Shown: positions 10,278 to 21,366, numbered from the stretch's first letter. The stretch: DNA of 64,000 nucleotides from an uncultured Pelagibacteraceae bacterium (GCA_902538495.1 CACBFJ010000005.1:20169-84168), one strand, 5' to 3'. Made by a program: numbers and translations. The notes: generated from the letters alone by a model not told the origin.

Positions 10278-11179
10278 TATATTCAATTGTTTACAAAAAA
10301 AAAGGACTATTATCTTCATTAAAGAGTCTTGTCTTAACTGGGAATAATAAACTTGGCCCTGATCTTGTTGCAAAAAACTTAATTTATGGATTAAAGTTAT
10401 TAAAAAAGAAAATTTATAATAATCATATAAAAAACATCAACATTGATACCTATATTGTTTTAAGTGATTTAAAAAAACTTAAAAATATAATTCAATTAAA
10501 AAAAAAGAATAAAAAGATAAAGATTGTAGCTGGCCCCAATCTTTTAATACTCCCAGAGAATGAAAAGAGTATTTTATTCTCAAACTATGTCGATTTAATT
10601 TTAGTTCCCAGCAAATGGGTCAAAGAAAAATATTTATTGAAAACCTCCAAAAAATTTAAAAAGAAAATTTTTACCTGGTTTTCAGGTATTGATCATAATT
10701 TATGGAAGCCAAAATTAAAAAAAAAAAAAATTGATTTTTTAATTTATAAAAAGTTTGTATATGATAAAAAAATTTTTAACAAATGTGTAAATTATCTAGA
10801 TAAAAAAAACTATAATTACAGAATTATAGAATACGGAAATTATAATAAAAAAGAATTCTCAAAATATTTAAATCAAGCAAAAAAATTAATTTTTTTTAGT
10901 CAATCTGAGTCACAAGGTCTTTGTTTATTTGAGACGTGGTCATCCGATATCCCAACTTTTGTATACGATCAAGGCTATTGGATTTATAATTCCAAAAAGT
11001 TTAAATCATCATCTGCACCATATTTAACAACACAAACTGGATTAACATTCAATAGTTTTGAAAAATTTAAAAAAAAATTACCTATTTTTTTGAAAAAAAA
11101 ATTTTATCCAAGAAAATGGATAGTTGAGAATGCAACTATAAAAAAGACAACTTTAAATCTTTTAAAAATTATTAATTAA
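10274..11179 (+). CDS. glycosyltransferase (GT4-like)
   Basis: WFSGIDHNLWKP and FFSQSESQGLCLFETWSSDIPTFVYD. Confidence 0.7.
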   Translation: MIYSIVYKKKGLLSSLKSLVLTGNNKLGPDLVAKNLIYGLKLLKKKIYNNHIKNINIDTYIVLSDLKKLKNIIQLKKKNKKIKIVAGPNLLILPENEKSILFSNYVDLILVPSKWVKEKYLLKTSKKFKKKIFTWFSGIDHNLWKPKLKKKKIDFLIYKKFVYDKKIFNKCVNYLDKKNYNYRIIEYGNYNKKEFSKYLNQAKKLIFFSQSESQGLCLFETWSSDIPTFVYDQGYWIYNSKKFKSSSAPYLTTQTGLTFNSFEKFKKKLPIFLKKKFYPRKWIVENATIKKTTLNLLKIIN

Positions 11180-11906
11180 TAACATCCATAGAAAACTGAT
11201 TTATAAATTTTTCTAATTCTTTATCTCTTTTTCGTTTCTGATTTACTTTAATTAAACTTGTCAAATTTTTAAAATCTTTTTTATTATAATTTTTAGGGAT
11301 CAATTTTTTTAAATGTAAAAAATTTTTATCAGTAACTAGTTTTTCAAAGTATATTTTTGTAATTTTATAATTTTTCAGTTTATTCAACATATCATCTATA
11401 ATTAATTTTGAAAAATAAACGTTCCAACAACTATAGATTATATTTTTTTCATGATTTCTGCGAATTATAGAGAGAATGCAGTCATTAAAACCTCTATTTA
11501 AATGAAATATTTTTATTTTAAATTTTCTTTTATAAAAAAAATTAATGATCTTAGGATAATTAGGAATGTTAATCTGTCTATAGATGTTGCTTCGTATCAA
11601 GCCATACGGAATAGAGGTATGAAAAATAAAAGATTCATTAAAATTTGTATTTTCTAAATTTTTTAGATCATTATTTTTATTTTCTAAAAATTTTGAAGTT
11701 TGTTTATTTGAACTTAAATAATTGAAAAAAAAATAATTTCTTTTTTTAAAATCTTCAAAATGATAACTTCTATAGTTTAATAAATTTTTGTAAATTTTTG
11801 CATCATCATTGATTATTTTATAACCGTGAGATTTTTTAATCAAATCTGCACATAAATAATGACCAGACCCTTCTATACCGATTAAAAATACTGCAGTTTT
11901 AGTCAT
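11172..11906 (-). CDS. putative P-loop sulfotransferase-like protein
   Basis: N-terminal FLIGIEGSGHYLCADLI resembles sulfotransferase PAPS-binding loops; weak. Confidence 0.45.
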   Translation of the reverse strand: MTKTAVFLIGIEGSGHYLCADLIKKSHGYKIINDDAKIYKNLLNYRSYHFEDFKKRNYFFFNYLSSNKQTSKFLENKNNDLKNLENTNFNESFIFHTSIPYGLIRSNIYRQINIPNYPKIINFFYKRKFKIKIFHLNRGFNDCILSIIRRNHEKNIIYSCWNVYFSKLIIDDMLNKLKNYKITKIYFEKLVTDKNFLHLKKLIPKNYNKKDFKNLTSLIKVNQKRKRDKELEKFINQFSMDVIN

Positions 11907-11915
11907 GATTGATTT

Positions 11916-12923
11916 TTGCGGTCATATAACATAAATAATTTTATATTGAAAATAATATCATTAGTACCAGTTGGTTATAAAGAAAGTTTTTCTCTACATG
12001 CTTGTTTAGAGAGTTTAAAACCTATATCTGATGAAATAATAGTCTTATATGATGGCGATATTAATAAGGATGACATTTCAGTTAAATATTCTGAAAAATT
12101 TACAGACAAAATTTACTTTAATAATCATAATATTTATAATTTTAATTCGAGTAAATTGAGAAATAAGTTACTTTCATTAGGCAGAAAGCACGACGGTACT
12201 CATTATATTTTTCTTGATGCAGATGAGGCGTTTTCTAACAATTTTATAAAATATGGTAGAGAATTAATATCTAAATTAAAAAGAGGTCAAAAGTATTTTA
12301 TGAAATGGGTATCGATGTGGAAGAGTTATAATTATTATAGATCAGATAATAAAAGTATATGGTCTCCAAAATTTAAAGATTTTATTGTTTGTGATGATTT
12401 TATAAGCAAATTTAATGAAGATATAAAATTTCATGAGTCTAGAACTTTTGGATCAAATGACTTAGCTAAATATATAAATGAAGATAAAGGATATGTTTTG
12501 CATTATCAATTCTCTAATTGGGATAATTTTTTAAATAAACAATCTTATTATATGTTAAGAGAAATATATAACATAAAAAAAGAAACAATTAGTCAAATTA
12601 ATAGAAAGTATTTCTTTTCATTTTTCGAGTTTAATCCGCATGTAAAGGAAGTTTCTAAAAATGATTATGAGCATTTGAATTTAGACAATCTAAAAAAAAT
12701 TGTAAGCTATAATCATGATAGTTATTGGAAAAAAGTACTTTATGATTTTCTTAAAAATAAGGATTTAAAAAAAATTTCAAATTTAAATATTTGGAATAGT
12801 AAAATATGTTTTGAATTTTATTTAAAACAAGAAAAAAAAAAACCAAATTTAAATTTTTTTGAAAAAATAAAATTAATTTTGTATTTTATAAAATTTAATA
12901 TAATTAATATATTTAAAAAATGA
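11916..12923 (+). CDS. glycosyltransferase family 2-like
   Basis: IISLVPVGYKESFSLHACLESL, FLDADEAFSNNF; a TTG start near 11946 is plausible. Confidence 0.72.
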   Translation: MRSYNINNFILKIISLVPVGYKESFSLHACLESLKPISDEIIVLYDGDINKDDISVKYSEKFTDKIYFNNHNIYNFNSSKLRNKLLSLGRKHDGTHYIFLDADEAFSNNFIKYGRELISKLKRGQKYFMKWVSMWKSYNYYRSDNKSIWSPKFKDFIVCDDFISKFNEDIKFHESRTFGSNDLAKYINEDKGYVLHYQFSNWDNFLNKQSYYMLREIYNIKKETISQINRKYFFSFFEFNPHVKEVSKNDYEHLNLDNLKKIVSYNHDSYWKKVLYDFLKNKDLKKISNLNIWNSKICFEFYLKQEKKKPNLNFFEKIKLILYFIKFNIINIFKK

Positions 12924-13966
12924 AAAAAATAATCATAACAGGATCATCTGGTCTGGTGGGAGCAGAATGTGTCAAATTCTTTATTAAAAAAAATTTTAAG
13001 GTTATTGGAATTGACAATAATATGAGAAAATTTTTTTTTGGCAAATCTGGCAGTATTCATAAAAATACAATACAGTTTAAAAAAGATTCTAGTTATGAAC
13101 ATCATAATATTGATATAAGAGATCACAAAAAAATAGAAAAAATATTTAAAAATAATTCAAAAGATATTTATGCTATAATTCACGCTGCAGCACAACCATC
13201 ACATGATTGGGCTTATCAAAATCCATTGTTAGACTTTGATATTAATGCCAGATCAACACTTATTCTACTAAATTATTTTAAAAAATATTGTAAAAAAAGT
13301 TCTTTTATATTTTTAAGTACCAACAAAGTTTATGGAGATAATCCAAATAAAATAAAATTAAAATCAATTAATGGAAGATATTATCCAAAAAATAAAAATC
13401 ATTATGCAAAAGGTTTTAATGAAGAACTTTCAACTGATAAATGTTTACACAGCTTTTTTGGATCTTCAAAATTATACGCGGATATTATCGTCCAAGAATT
13501 TGGTAAGAATTTTAATTTAAACACAGTTTGTTTTAGAGCAGGTTGTATTACGGGCCCAATGCATGCGGGAGCAGAGTTACATGGATTTTTATCCTATTTG
13601 GTAAAAAGTACAATCAAGAAAAATAAGTATAATATAATTGGATTTAATGGCAATCAGGTGAGAGATAATATTCATAGTAGCGATCTAGTAAATTGTTTCT
13701 GGAATTATTTGAAAAGTCCTACAAAGGGTGAAGTTTATAATATAGGTGGTGGGTTGAAGAATAGTATTTCGATTAATGAGGCTCTAACATATATTGAGAG
13801 TAAACTTAATATAAAAATTAAAAAAAAATATTTCAGCAAACCTAGATCAGGTGATCACGCATGGTATGTGACTGATTATTTGAAATTTAAAAAAAAATAT
13901 CCAAAATGGGTTCAAAAATATTCGATTAAAAAAATTTTAGACGAATTAATCAATCTTTACAATTAA
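12920..13966 (+). CDS. NAD-dependent epimerase, CDP-paratose 2-epimerase-like
   Basis: ITGSSGLVGAE, STNKVYGD, QVRDNIHSSDLV, EVYNIGGG; SFFGSSK in place of YxxxK. Confidence 0.8.
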   Translation: MKKIIITGSSGLVGAECVKFFIKKNFKVIGIDNNMRKFFFGKSGSIHKNTIQFKKDSSYEHHNIDIRDHKKIEKIFKNNSKDIYAIIHAAAQPSHDWAYQNPLLDFDINARSTLILLNYFKKYCKKSSFIFLSTNKVYGDNPNKIKLKSINGRYYPKNKNHYAKGFNEELSTDKCLHSFFGSSKLYADIIVQEFGKNFNLNTVCFRAGCITGPMHAGAELHGFLSYLVKSTIKKNKYNIIGFNGNQVRDNIHSSDLVNCFWNYLKSPTKGEVYNIGGGLKNSISINEALTYIESKLNIKIKKKYFSKPRSGDHAWYVTDYLKFKKKYPKWVQKYSIKKILDELINLYN

Positions 13967-13968
13967 AA

Positions 13969-14814
13969 TTAAAAAGAGTTATTTATAATTTTCCATTTTT
14001 TTGGGATAAATGGTTGAACATTTAAATGTGAAATGTATGTTTTTGGAAACCATAATTTAGGACAACAAATCTTACTATTATCAAAACCTGCCACAGCTCT
14101 AATGTTAGCTGCCCACCAGCTAAAACTCGAATTAGCTATTACTAAATTTTTTGAATTAATAAGGTTCGTAAAATCATTTATAGATTTATCTTGAATATTT
14201 GATTTATTCTTTAATACTTCTGAATTATATCCCATTTTTTTCAGTTTATATGAAAACAAATTAGCAAATTCAATATCTTCAGACACAATCTTGATTTTAT
14301 TTTTTTTATTTATTTTAAGTTTTTTTAATGACTCAAAATAATAAGATAAATTTAAAGACCAACCAAGTTTCACAAAATCAGATCTTCTGATCGCTAAACT
14401 ACAATAATTAGCAATTTTAGATGAAATTATTTTCTTTATATTATTTTCATAAATTTCTTTAGATAATTTTTCATAATATCTGTTATGACAATTTTTAGAT
14501 TGAAAGTATCCATTAATAAATACTCTACTAAAATTTTTTTTAATATCTTTATAATTAAGATCATTGATTTCTTTAAAAATAATCTTTTTTTGTAAAAGGT
14601 TAAAAGCTTTAGATTGAAAATTATTTTTTAGCTTATTTATTTTAATATTTAAAAATTTGTCAATATTTGAATTGTCTTTTTTTAACCAGTGATCGTTGTT
14701 AGACAAAAATTTTATTTTGTGATCCTTGTAAAAAAAATTTTGTTTGTAAAAACAATACTGAAATAATTGATTTCCTAAGCCACCATGAAATAAAAGTTGA
14801 ATTACTGGTTTCAT
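13969..14814 (-). CDS. alpha-1,2-fucosyltransferase-like (GT11), second copy
   Basis: HGGLGNQLFQYCFYK, AIRRSDFV, ANSSFSWWAA. Confidence 0.85.
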   Translation of the reverse strand: MKPVIQLLFHGGLGNQLFQYCFYKQNFFYKDHKIKFLSNNDHWLKKDNSNIDKFLNIKINKLKNNFQSKAFNLLQKKIIFKEINDLNYKDIKKNFSRVFINGYFQSKNCHNRYYEKLSKEIYENNIKKIISSKIANYCSLAIRRSDFVKLGWSLNLSYYFESLKKLKINKKNKIKIVSEDIEFANLFSYKLKKMGYNSEVLKNKSNIQDKSINDFTNLINSKNLVIANSSFSWWAANIRAVAGFDNSKICCPKLWFPKTYISHLNVQPFIPKKWKIINNSF

Positions 14815-14830
14815 AAATTCGTATTATACT

Positions 14831-15823
14831 CTATTTATAACTTCTAAAATAATTAATTAAAATCAAAGAAGCAATTAAACTCAAAATATATAGCATTTTT
14901 ATTTCATATATTATTTGAGTTAAAATTATCATAAGGTTTATTACATTAAATATTAAGTTTGAATTAAAAACCAATTTATGATTTTTATTTTTTTTAATCG
15001 GTAATAGAAAATAGTAATCAAACATCCTTGCCCAAGGATAATTTCCATTTAAAGTTTTTTTAATTAAGGTATAAGTACAATCAATTAAAGGGTAAGCGAG
15101 GAGCGAAATAACAATATTATAATGTCCATTTAAAATTGTCTCTAATGAGATATAGCCTATGAAAAAACCTAAAAAAATACTTCCTGAGTCTCCCATAAAT
15201 ATTTTTGCAGGCGGTTTATTAAAAATTAAATAACCCAGAATTGATGGTAGAATGAAAAAGCAAAAAAAAAATGATGCAGTTAATTCAGTATTTATTTGTA
15301 ATAAAATTATTGATAAAAAAAATATTATTGAGTTTGTGGCTAAAAAACCATCACTACCATCAGTAAAGTTGACTACATTTATCAAATATACCCAAAAGTA
15401 AACAAATAAAAATATTGTTAATTTTAAAGGTAAAAAAAATTTATCCAAATATAGAGTAGAAATACATAACATTATTATTGTTATTTGAATTGATAATCTT
15501 ATTACTGGATGAATTTTTTTTAGATCATCATAAAAAGAGACAATAGATAAAACTGATATTCCAAAAATTATCAAAAAATAATTTTTTGGAAGTATTTTTA
15601 AAAATAAATCGTTATTCAAAAAAAATACAACAAAAGAAACCAGAAAGATTAAGAAAAAAATTATCCCACTTCCAGTAGGAACAACGTGTTCATGTACATT
15701 TTCAGGTGTAGGATGATCAGTCAATTTAAGTTTTTTGGCTATTATTTTAAAATACGAAAAAAATAATATTGAAAAAAAAAATATTAAAGAGGATAAGATT
15801 ATTAATTGAATATGAAAATTCAT
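14831..15823 (-). CDS. glycosyltransferase family 4, WecA/MraY-like polyprenyl-phosphate sugar-1-phosphate transferase
   Basis: Multi-TM; SFYDDLKKIHPVIRL, VNFTDGSDG, FMGDSGS. Confidence 0.88.
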   Translation of the reverse strand: MNFHIQLIILSSLIFFFSILFFSYFKIIAKKLKLTDHPTPENVHEHVVPTGSGIIFFLIFLVSFVVFFLNNDLFLKILPKNYFLIIFGISVLSIVSFYDDLKKIHPVIRLSIQITIIMLCISTLYLDKFFLPLKLTIFLFVYFWVYLINVVNFTDGSDGFLATNSIIFFLSIILLQINTELTASFFFCFFILPSILGYLIFNKPPAKIFMGDSGSIFLGFFIGYISLETILNGHYNIVISLLAYPLIDCTYTLIKKTLNGNYPWARMFDYYFLLPIKKNKNHKLVFNSNLIFNVINLMIILTQIIYEIKMLYILSLIASLILINYFRSYK

Positions 15824-15866
15824 AATAAATACTTAAATTGTTTTTTATAAATTTAAAGAAAATTAT

Positions 15867-17021
15867 ATGAAAAAAACAATTAATTTCTACATCATATCTT
15901 TACTAACATTAATTTTTCAATTTCTTTTTTTATCTATCATTAAAGAATTTGAGAATGAATTTATCTTCTACATTCAAATAGTTACTTTAAATCAAATTTT
16001 AATCAGTTTTTTGGGATCTATTCAATTTTATTTGAGTGAAAATACCAAAAAAGCAGATTTGAAAATAAATAGATTTGCTCTTCTTTTTTTAACAACAATT
16101 GTTTTAATCCTCTCAATTTATTATTTTTACAAAGATTACAAATTGTTTCTTTTTTATTTGTCGTCAATATTGTCTGTATTCTTTTTAACATTAGGCACAG
16201 CTTATTGTTCTAGATTTAATAAATTTTATGAAAATACTAAAATTTTATTTTTTTATGCTTCAATTAAAACAATTTTTGTATTTTTTTCATATAAATATAA
16301 TTTTGATGTAATTTTTATGATTATATTTTCAAATATATTAGTAAGTATTTATAATTTTAAATTCGTTTATAATTTAAATCTTAAAGTCAGCAAAAAAAAT
16401 AGCTTTTCTCTTTTCAGTATATTTAATAATATTTTAGGAACAAGCAATACTACTTTAGATAAATTATATTGTTCAAAATTTGTATTATCGATTGCTAGTA
16501 ATTATTTTTTAATTTTTAAAGTTGCTTCTATTTTTCAATATTTCACCGAGGTTATTTTTAGGAAGGAAAGATTTATTATTACTGAAGGAAAGAAAAAAGT
16601 AAATAATTCTATTATTAATTTAAAAATATTAATTTTATTTTTATCTATAATAATCGGTAACATATTTTTAAAGTTTTTGGATGATTATATTTTAGCTCTT
16701 TTTTACGATAGTTATGAATTTATTTACTCATTTATTGAAATAATTATTATATATATTGATGAAATAAGCATAATCTCTATATCATTTTTAATTAACAGTA
16801 TTTCAGGTTTAGATTATGATAAAATCTACAGAAATTTTGGAAATAAGAACTTATTTTTTGCAAACCTTCTAAACACTTTTCTTTTTGTTACTCTTTTGTT
16901 GACCTTTGGAAAAACAATTACTTCCTTGACATTTATATTTTTAATTATTCATATTTTTAATTTTTTTTATGTTAAGATATTAAAATATTTGTTATTTAAA
17001 AATGTCCAATTTAAAAATTAG
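15867..17021 (+). CDS. polytopic membrane protein, putative polysaccharide flippase (Wzx-like)
   Basis: Many predicted TM segments, position in polysaccharide cluster; no specific motif. Confidence 0.5.
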   Translation: MKKTINFYIISLLTLIFQFLFLSIIKEFENEFIFYIQIVTLNQILISFLGSIQFYLSENTKKADLKINRFALLFLTTIVLILSIYYFYKDYKLFLFYLSSILSVFFLTLGTAYCSRFNKFYENTKILFFYASIKTIFVFFSYKYNFDVIFMIIFSNILVSIYNFKFVYNLNLKVSKKNSFSLFSIFNNILGTSNTTLDKLYCSKFVLSIASNYFLIFKVASIFQYFTEVIFRKERFIITEGKKKVNNSIINLKILILFLSIIIGNIFLKFLDDYILALFYDSYEFIYSFIEIIIIYIDEISIISISFLINSISGLDYDKIYRNFGNKNLFFANLLNTFLFVTLLLTFGKTITSLTFIFLIIHIFNFFYVKILKYLLFKNVQFKN

Positions 17022-18108
17022 ATACTCTTTAATTTTTTTTTTATTATTTGGTGGATATTTCATATTACCCCTTATAATAGATTTCTCATTTTATCAGACA
17101 AACTTTATTAGAAATTATTACATTTTATATAATGAATATGCAATTAATTTACCTAAATATAATATTTATAAATCTTTTTTATTATATGATTTATTTACAA
17201 TTTTAATTTCATTTCTAGTTTATTTTTTTTATTTATTTTTTTTAAAGTCAAAAAATGAAGCTAACCACAAAAATAATAAAATATTATATTTTTTTTTATT
17301 ATTTTTGTTACCTTTACTAATATTAGATATTTATAAAATACTTGAATATAGATTTGATCAGTCTCATATCAACAGATCATTTCTATATGAGGAAATTCTT
17401 TCAGGCCGAAGAACTCATGTGAATATTGTATTAATTTTGTCTGTAGCAATTTATAGAGAAAACAGGATATTATCGTTATTAACTTATTCACTTTTGTTAG
17501 CTTATGACTATCTCTCATACTCAAGAGTAGAGGTTATTTGGTTAGTTTTAATGCATTTTATAGTTAATATTGATTTAAATAAAAGAGAAGCAAATAAGAT
17601 TATAATTTTAATAATTATTTTACTTATATTTCTAACTTATAGGGGATTATTTTTTTCAGCTAGTTGGCAAAATATTATTATAGATCCTCTCCATTTAAAG
17701 TTAAGCTCTTTTAGACTTTTTGATGAATTAAATAATATTAATTTAGGGCTTCAATTTTTTCTCATAGATAATTTATCTTTTTTGTTAAATGATATCTTTT
17801 ATTTTAATTTTTCGATACATGATTATTTTCAGTCTAATTCTTATGAAAGAGTGTATTCAATCCGAGGAGTTGATACTGTAATTATTTATTGTATACCTTT
17901 TTTTATTTATACATCGATTTTTCTTTTGTTACAAAAAAAAATAAATTTTGATCAAAATCTGATTAACAGTTGTGGAGCTTATTTGTTATGCATATTTTTT
18001 AGGGGCCATTTTATTCACAATCTAGGTTTTATAATAAAATTATTAATCTTAATTTTTTTAATGACATTTTTATATAATAAATTAATCACTATTATTAAAA
18101 AGAATTAA
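17002..18108 (+). CDS. polytopic membrane protein, putative polysaccharide polymerase (Wzy-like)
   Basis: Many TM segments next to the Wzx-like gene; no diagnostic motif. Confidence 0.45.
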   Translation: MSNLKIRYSLIFFLLFGGYFILPLIIDFSFYQTNFIRNYYILYNEYAINLPKYNIYKSFLLYDLFTILISFLVYFFYLFFLKSKNEANHKNNKILYFFLLFLLPLLILDIYKILEYRFDQSHINRSFLYEEILSGRRTHVNIVLILSVAIYRENRILSLLTYSLLLAYDYLSYSRVEVIWLVLMHFIVNIDLNKREANKIIILIIILLIFLTYRGLFFSASWQNIIIDPLHLKLSSFRLFDELNNINLGLQFFLIDNLSFLLNDIFYFNFSIHDYFQSNSYERVYSIRGVDTVIIYCIPFFIYTSIFLLLQKKINFDQNLINSCGAYLLCIFFRGHFIHNLGFIIKLLILIFLMTFLYNKLITIIKKN

Positions 18109-18118
18109 AAGTTAGTAT

Positions 18119-18868
18119 ATGTTGAAAAATAAAAACTTTTCAGTTTTATCGTCGTCTAATTCAAATAATTTTTTATTTTATAAATCATATATAAATTCAA
18201 TAAATATCCAAAAGTATCTTCCAACTGAATTAGTCTTTGTTAGTGATGGTATAAAAAATAGAAATTTAATTCATTATTTGAAGTTAAAAATTAATAAAAA
18301 GATTAAAATTAAAATCATAAATAATTATTTAAATTTAGGAATCTCAAAATCTCTTAATAGGGGTCTTAATTCATGTAAAAATGATTTAATAATGAGGTTA
18401 GATATAGATGATACTTGGAATAAAGATCATTGTGAAAATTTAATTAAAGAATATAAAAAAAATAAAAATTATTTAATTTATTCAAATGTCGTTAGGAATA
18501 AAAATAGATATTTGAATGATTTTTTAATTTTAGATAATCCAACAATACACAGTTCATGGCTAATAAATCGTAATATTTGTAAAAATTTTAAATATGAAAA
18601 TCTTTACCCAGAGGATTACGCAACAATTTCGAGATATTATAGAAATAACTTTAAATTTAATTTTTTAACAACGAATACCATGAATTATAATAGACATAAT
18701 AAATCATTTTCAAAGAGTAAAATAGCAAATAAAGATTTAAATAAAATAAGAAAACTTAATTTTGAATATTTTAAAAAAAAAAAAGTAAATTTTATAAATA
18801 TAATTATGTTATTTTCATTAAGAGATTTTTTAAGGTTTTTAAAAAATAAATTATTAATGAGGTATTAA
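18119..18868 (+). CDS. glycosyltransferase family 2
   Basis: LPTELVFVSDG, NLGISKSLNRGL, LIMRLDIDDTW. Confidence 0.82.
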   Translation: MLKNKNFSVLSSSNSNNFLFYKSYINSINIQKYLPTELVFVSDGIKNRNLIHYLKLKINKKIKIKIINNYLNLGISKSLNRGLNSCKNDLIMRLDIDDTWNKDHCENLIKEYKKNKNYLIYSNVVRNKNRYLNDFLILDNPTIHSSWLINRNICKNFKYENLYPEDYATISRYYRNNFKFNFLTTNTMNYNRHNKSFSKSKIANKDLNKIRKLNFEYFKKKKVNFINIIMLFSLRDFLRFLKNKLLMRY

Positions 18869-18895
18869 ATTTTTTTAGTCTAGGTCTATAAAATT

Positions 18896-19690
18896 ATGAA
18901 ATTTACTGTTTTAATGCCCATTCATGATGGAGTTAAGCTTTTTGAATTGAAACGATCTATCAAATCTATAATTAACTCAACTTTATTACCTAATGAATTT
19001 CTTATTTTGGTAGACGGTGATATTCAAAGTCTAAAAAAAAATTTTTTAATTAACACGAAAAAAAAATACAAATTTATAAATTTAATATTTAAAAAAAAAA
19101 TGGGTTTAACAAAAATATTAAATTTTGGTTTAAATATTTCAAAATTTTCTCTTGTTGCAAGAGCAGATTCTGACGACGTTAATGATAAATTTCGCTTCGA
19201 AAAACAAATAAATTATTTACAAAATAATGATGTCGATATTTTAGGGAGTAACATTTTTGAGGTAACAAATAAAACTAAAAAATTAAAAAAAATGCCTAGC
19301 AATCCTAGTTTTTTTAACTTCTTATTATTTAACCCCTTAAATCACATGACCGTAATTTTTAAGAAAAAATTGATATTAAATTTAGGCGGATATCCCAACA
19401 TAAAATTTAAAGAAGATTTTGCATTGTGGTTTTTGGCAAAAAATGCAAATTATAAGATTCGTAATTTAAGTTATCCCCTAGTAAAAAGTTTTGTTGATAA
19501 AAAAACTTTTTTAAGAAGAAGAAACTTTCAATCAATAAAGTCTGAATATGATTTATTCAAATTTATAGTTTCAATAAATTACATTTATGCACCATTTTCT
19601 TTGTTAATTTTAATTTTAAGAGTGATATTTTTAATTTTTCCATTACCCTTATATTTGTTAATAAAAAAAACTTTATTTAAACAAATATGA
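18896..19690 (+). CDS. glycosyltransferase family 2
   Basis: TVLMPIHDG, LPNEFLILVDG, SLVARADSDDVN, RFEKQI. Confidence 0.88.
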   Translation: MKFTVLMPIHDGVKLFELKRSIKSIINSTLLPNEFLILVDGDIQSLKKNFLINTKKKYKFINLIFKKKMGLTKILNFGLNISKFSLVARADSDDVNDKFRFEKQINYLQNNDVDILGSNIFEVTNKTKKLKKMPSNPSFFNFLLFNPLNHMTVIFKKKLILNLGGYPNIKFKEDFALWFLAKNANYKIRNLSYPLVKSFVDKKTFLRRRNFQSIKSEYDLFKFIVSINYIYAPFSLLILILRVIFLIFPLPLYLLIKKTLFKQI

Positions 19691-21366
19691 ATGAATTCAC
19701 GACCAAAATTAAAAATTTAAGTACATTTAATTACTATTTTTTAATATTTATAATTGGTTATTTTCCTGTAATTTTATTTGGCACGTTTATTGAGGATGAT
19801 TGGGGCATACTTAATTTAGGAAATAAAAATATACCTCTAGCTATAGAACATATGTGTACTGTTAACAATAACAGACCTTTATCATGCTTATATTTTGGTT
19901 TATTAACTAGACTCTTTCCAAACTTTCAAATTTATTTTTTATTTATCTATTTAATTTACTCATTATTTATTTATGTAACTCTAAAAGTATTTGATTTTTT
20001 AATATTAGATGACGTAGTTAGAAAGATTTTTATAACGTTTTCAATTTTTCCGTTTTTTTCTTATACAATACTTTATTCACCAGCAATGCAAGGTATAGGT
20101 GCTTTATCTTTATTACTTTGGTCTATATCAATTCTTTATTTGAAGAAATACCTAATAGAGCAAAAAAAAATTAATCTTTTTTTGAGTTTTGTTTTCATAA
20201 TTTTACTTTTTTTAGTTTATGAAAGCTCTGCGCCACTTCTTGGTATAAATTTTTTTTTCCCTTTACTATTTAATAAAATAAGAGCATTTATTATAAATTT
20301 TGTTGTAATTATTTTGTTGTTAATATTTGTGTATTACTTGCAGAAATTTATTTTTCCGATAATATTTGAAATTGATTTATCAAGGATTAAGCTTTCTATT
20401 TCTGATTTTAAACAAATATTTTTGTTAATTCTAATCAATACAGCATTATTATTTAATACAATTTTCTATTCTTTAGAAATTTTTGTTAGAAATATATATT
20501 TTAACACTTTATCATTTAATATTAATTTTTATATTCAATTAATACCATTGTTGTTTATTGTTTTTTTGTCTTTCACAGCAAAACCTTCGAATAAAATAAC
20601 TTTTAAAAAACAGAATAGCATAATGCAGAATTATACGTTTGTATTAATGATTCTAGCTGTTTGTTTTTTAACAATATTGATGCACGTTTTAGCAAATACG
20701 GGTATTGAATTTTTAAAGTATAATAATAGAGCATTAACTTCATTATCTTTCTTATTTGCCTTTATATCATTAATTTCTTTTTACATCTTTGGTCAAAAGA
20801 AAAGAAATTTAATAATAGCAATAAATTTCATTATTTTTTTTATATTTATCTTTAATTTTTTAACTTTTCAGAACAACATAATAAGAGAAAACTTTGAAAC
20901 AAAAAAAATATTGTATCAATCATATTCACATGAAAGTATTGATCCAAAAAAAATGGTTATGGTTATATTAGAACGCGAATACACTAGAGAAGTTCTTTCT
21001 TACAATAGTTTAAGTATGTTTACCAAGTTAAAAGAGGATAATGTATACTTAAAAAATTATATTTATCGTAATATAAATATATACAAATTTTGTAACAAAG
21101 ATTATTGGAATGAATATATAAAAAATGGTTTCTTAAATAAGAGATATATTTTTGATATTTTGCATTTTAATTCTAACAATGTACTGATACATCATTTAAA
21201 AAATTTAAGTCCTAATGAGGTGGAGAATTTTTTTGAAAATCATTTTAAGTGTAAACCAACAGAAAAAATTTCAAAGCTTTTGAAAAGAGAGACTTATTTA
21301 GATAAAAGATATGAAGGTATTTTTCTATCTTTCGCAAAATTTATTTTTTTTAGTTTTTATGAATAA
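19687..21366 (+). CDS. polytopic membrane protein, possible GT-C glycosyltransferase
   Basis: Multi-TM with acidic EDDWG motif in the first loop, as in GT-C enzymes. Confidence 0.5.
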   Translation: MNEFTTKIKNLSTFNYYFLIFIIGYFPVILFGTFIEDDWGILNLGNKNIPLAIEHMCTVNNNRPLSCLYFGLLTRLFPNFQIYFLFIYLIYSLFIYVTLKVFDFLILDDVVRKIFITFSIFPFFSYTILYSPAMQGIGALSLLLWSISILYLKKYLIEQKKINLFLSFVFIILLFLVYESSAPLLGINFFFPLLFNKIRAFIINFVVIILLLIFVYYLQKFIFPIIFEIDLSRIKLSISDFKQIFLLILINTALLFNTIFYSLEIFVRNIYFNTLSFNINFYIQLIPLLFIVFLSFTAKPSNKITFKKQNSIMQNYTFVLMILAVCFLTILMHVLANTGIEFLKYNNRALTSLSFLFAFISLISFYIFGQKKRNLIIAINFIIFFIFIFNFLTFQNNIIRENFETKKILYQSYSHESIDPKKMVMVILEREYTREVLSYNSLSMFTKLKEDNVYLKNYIYRNINIYKFCNKDYWNEYIKNGFLNKRYIFDILHFNSNNVLIHHLKNLSPNEVENFFENHFKCKPTEKISKLLKRETYLDKRYEGIFLSFAKFIFFSFYE

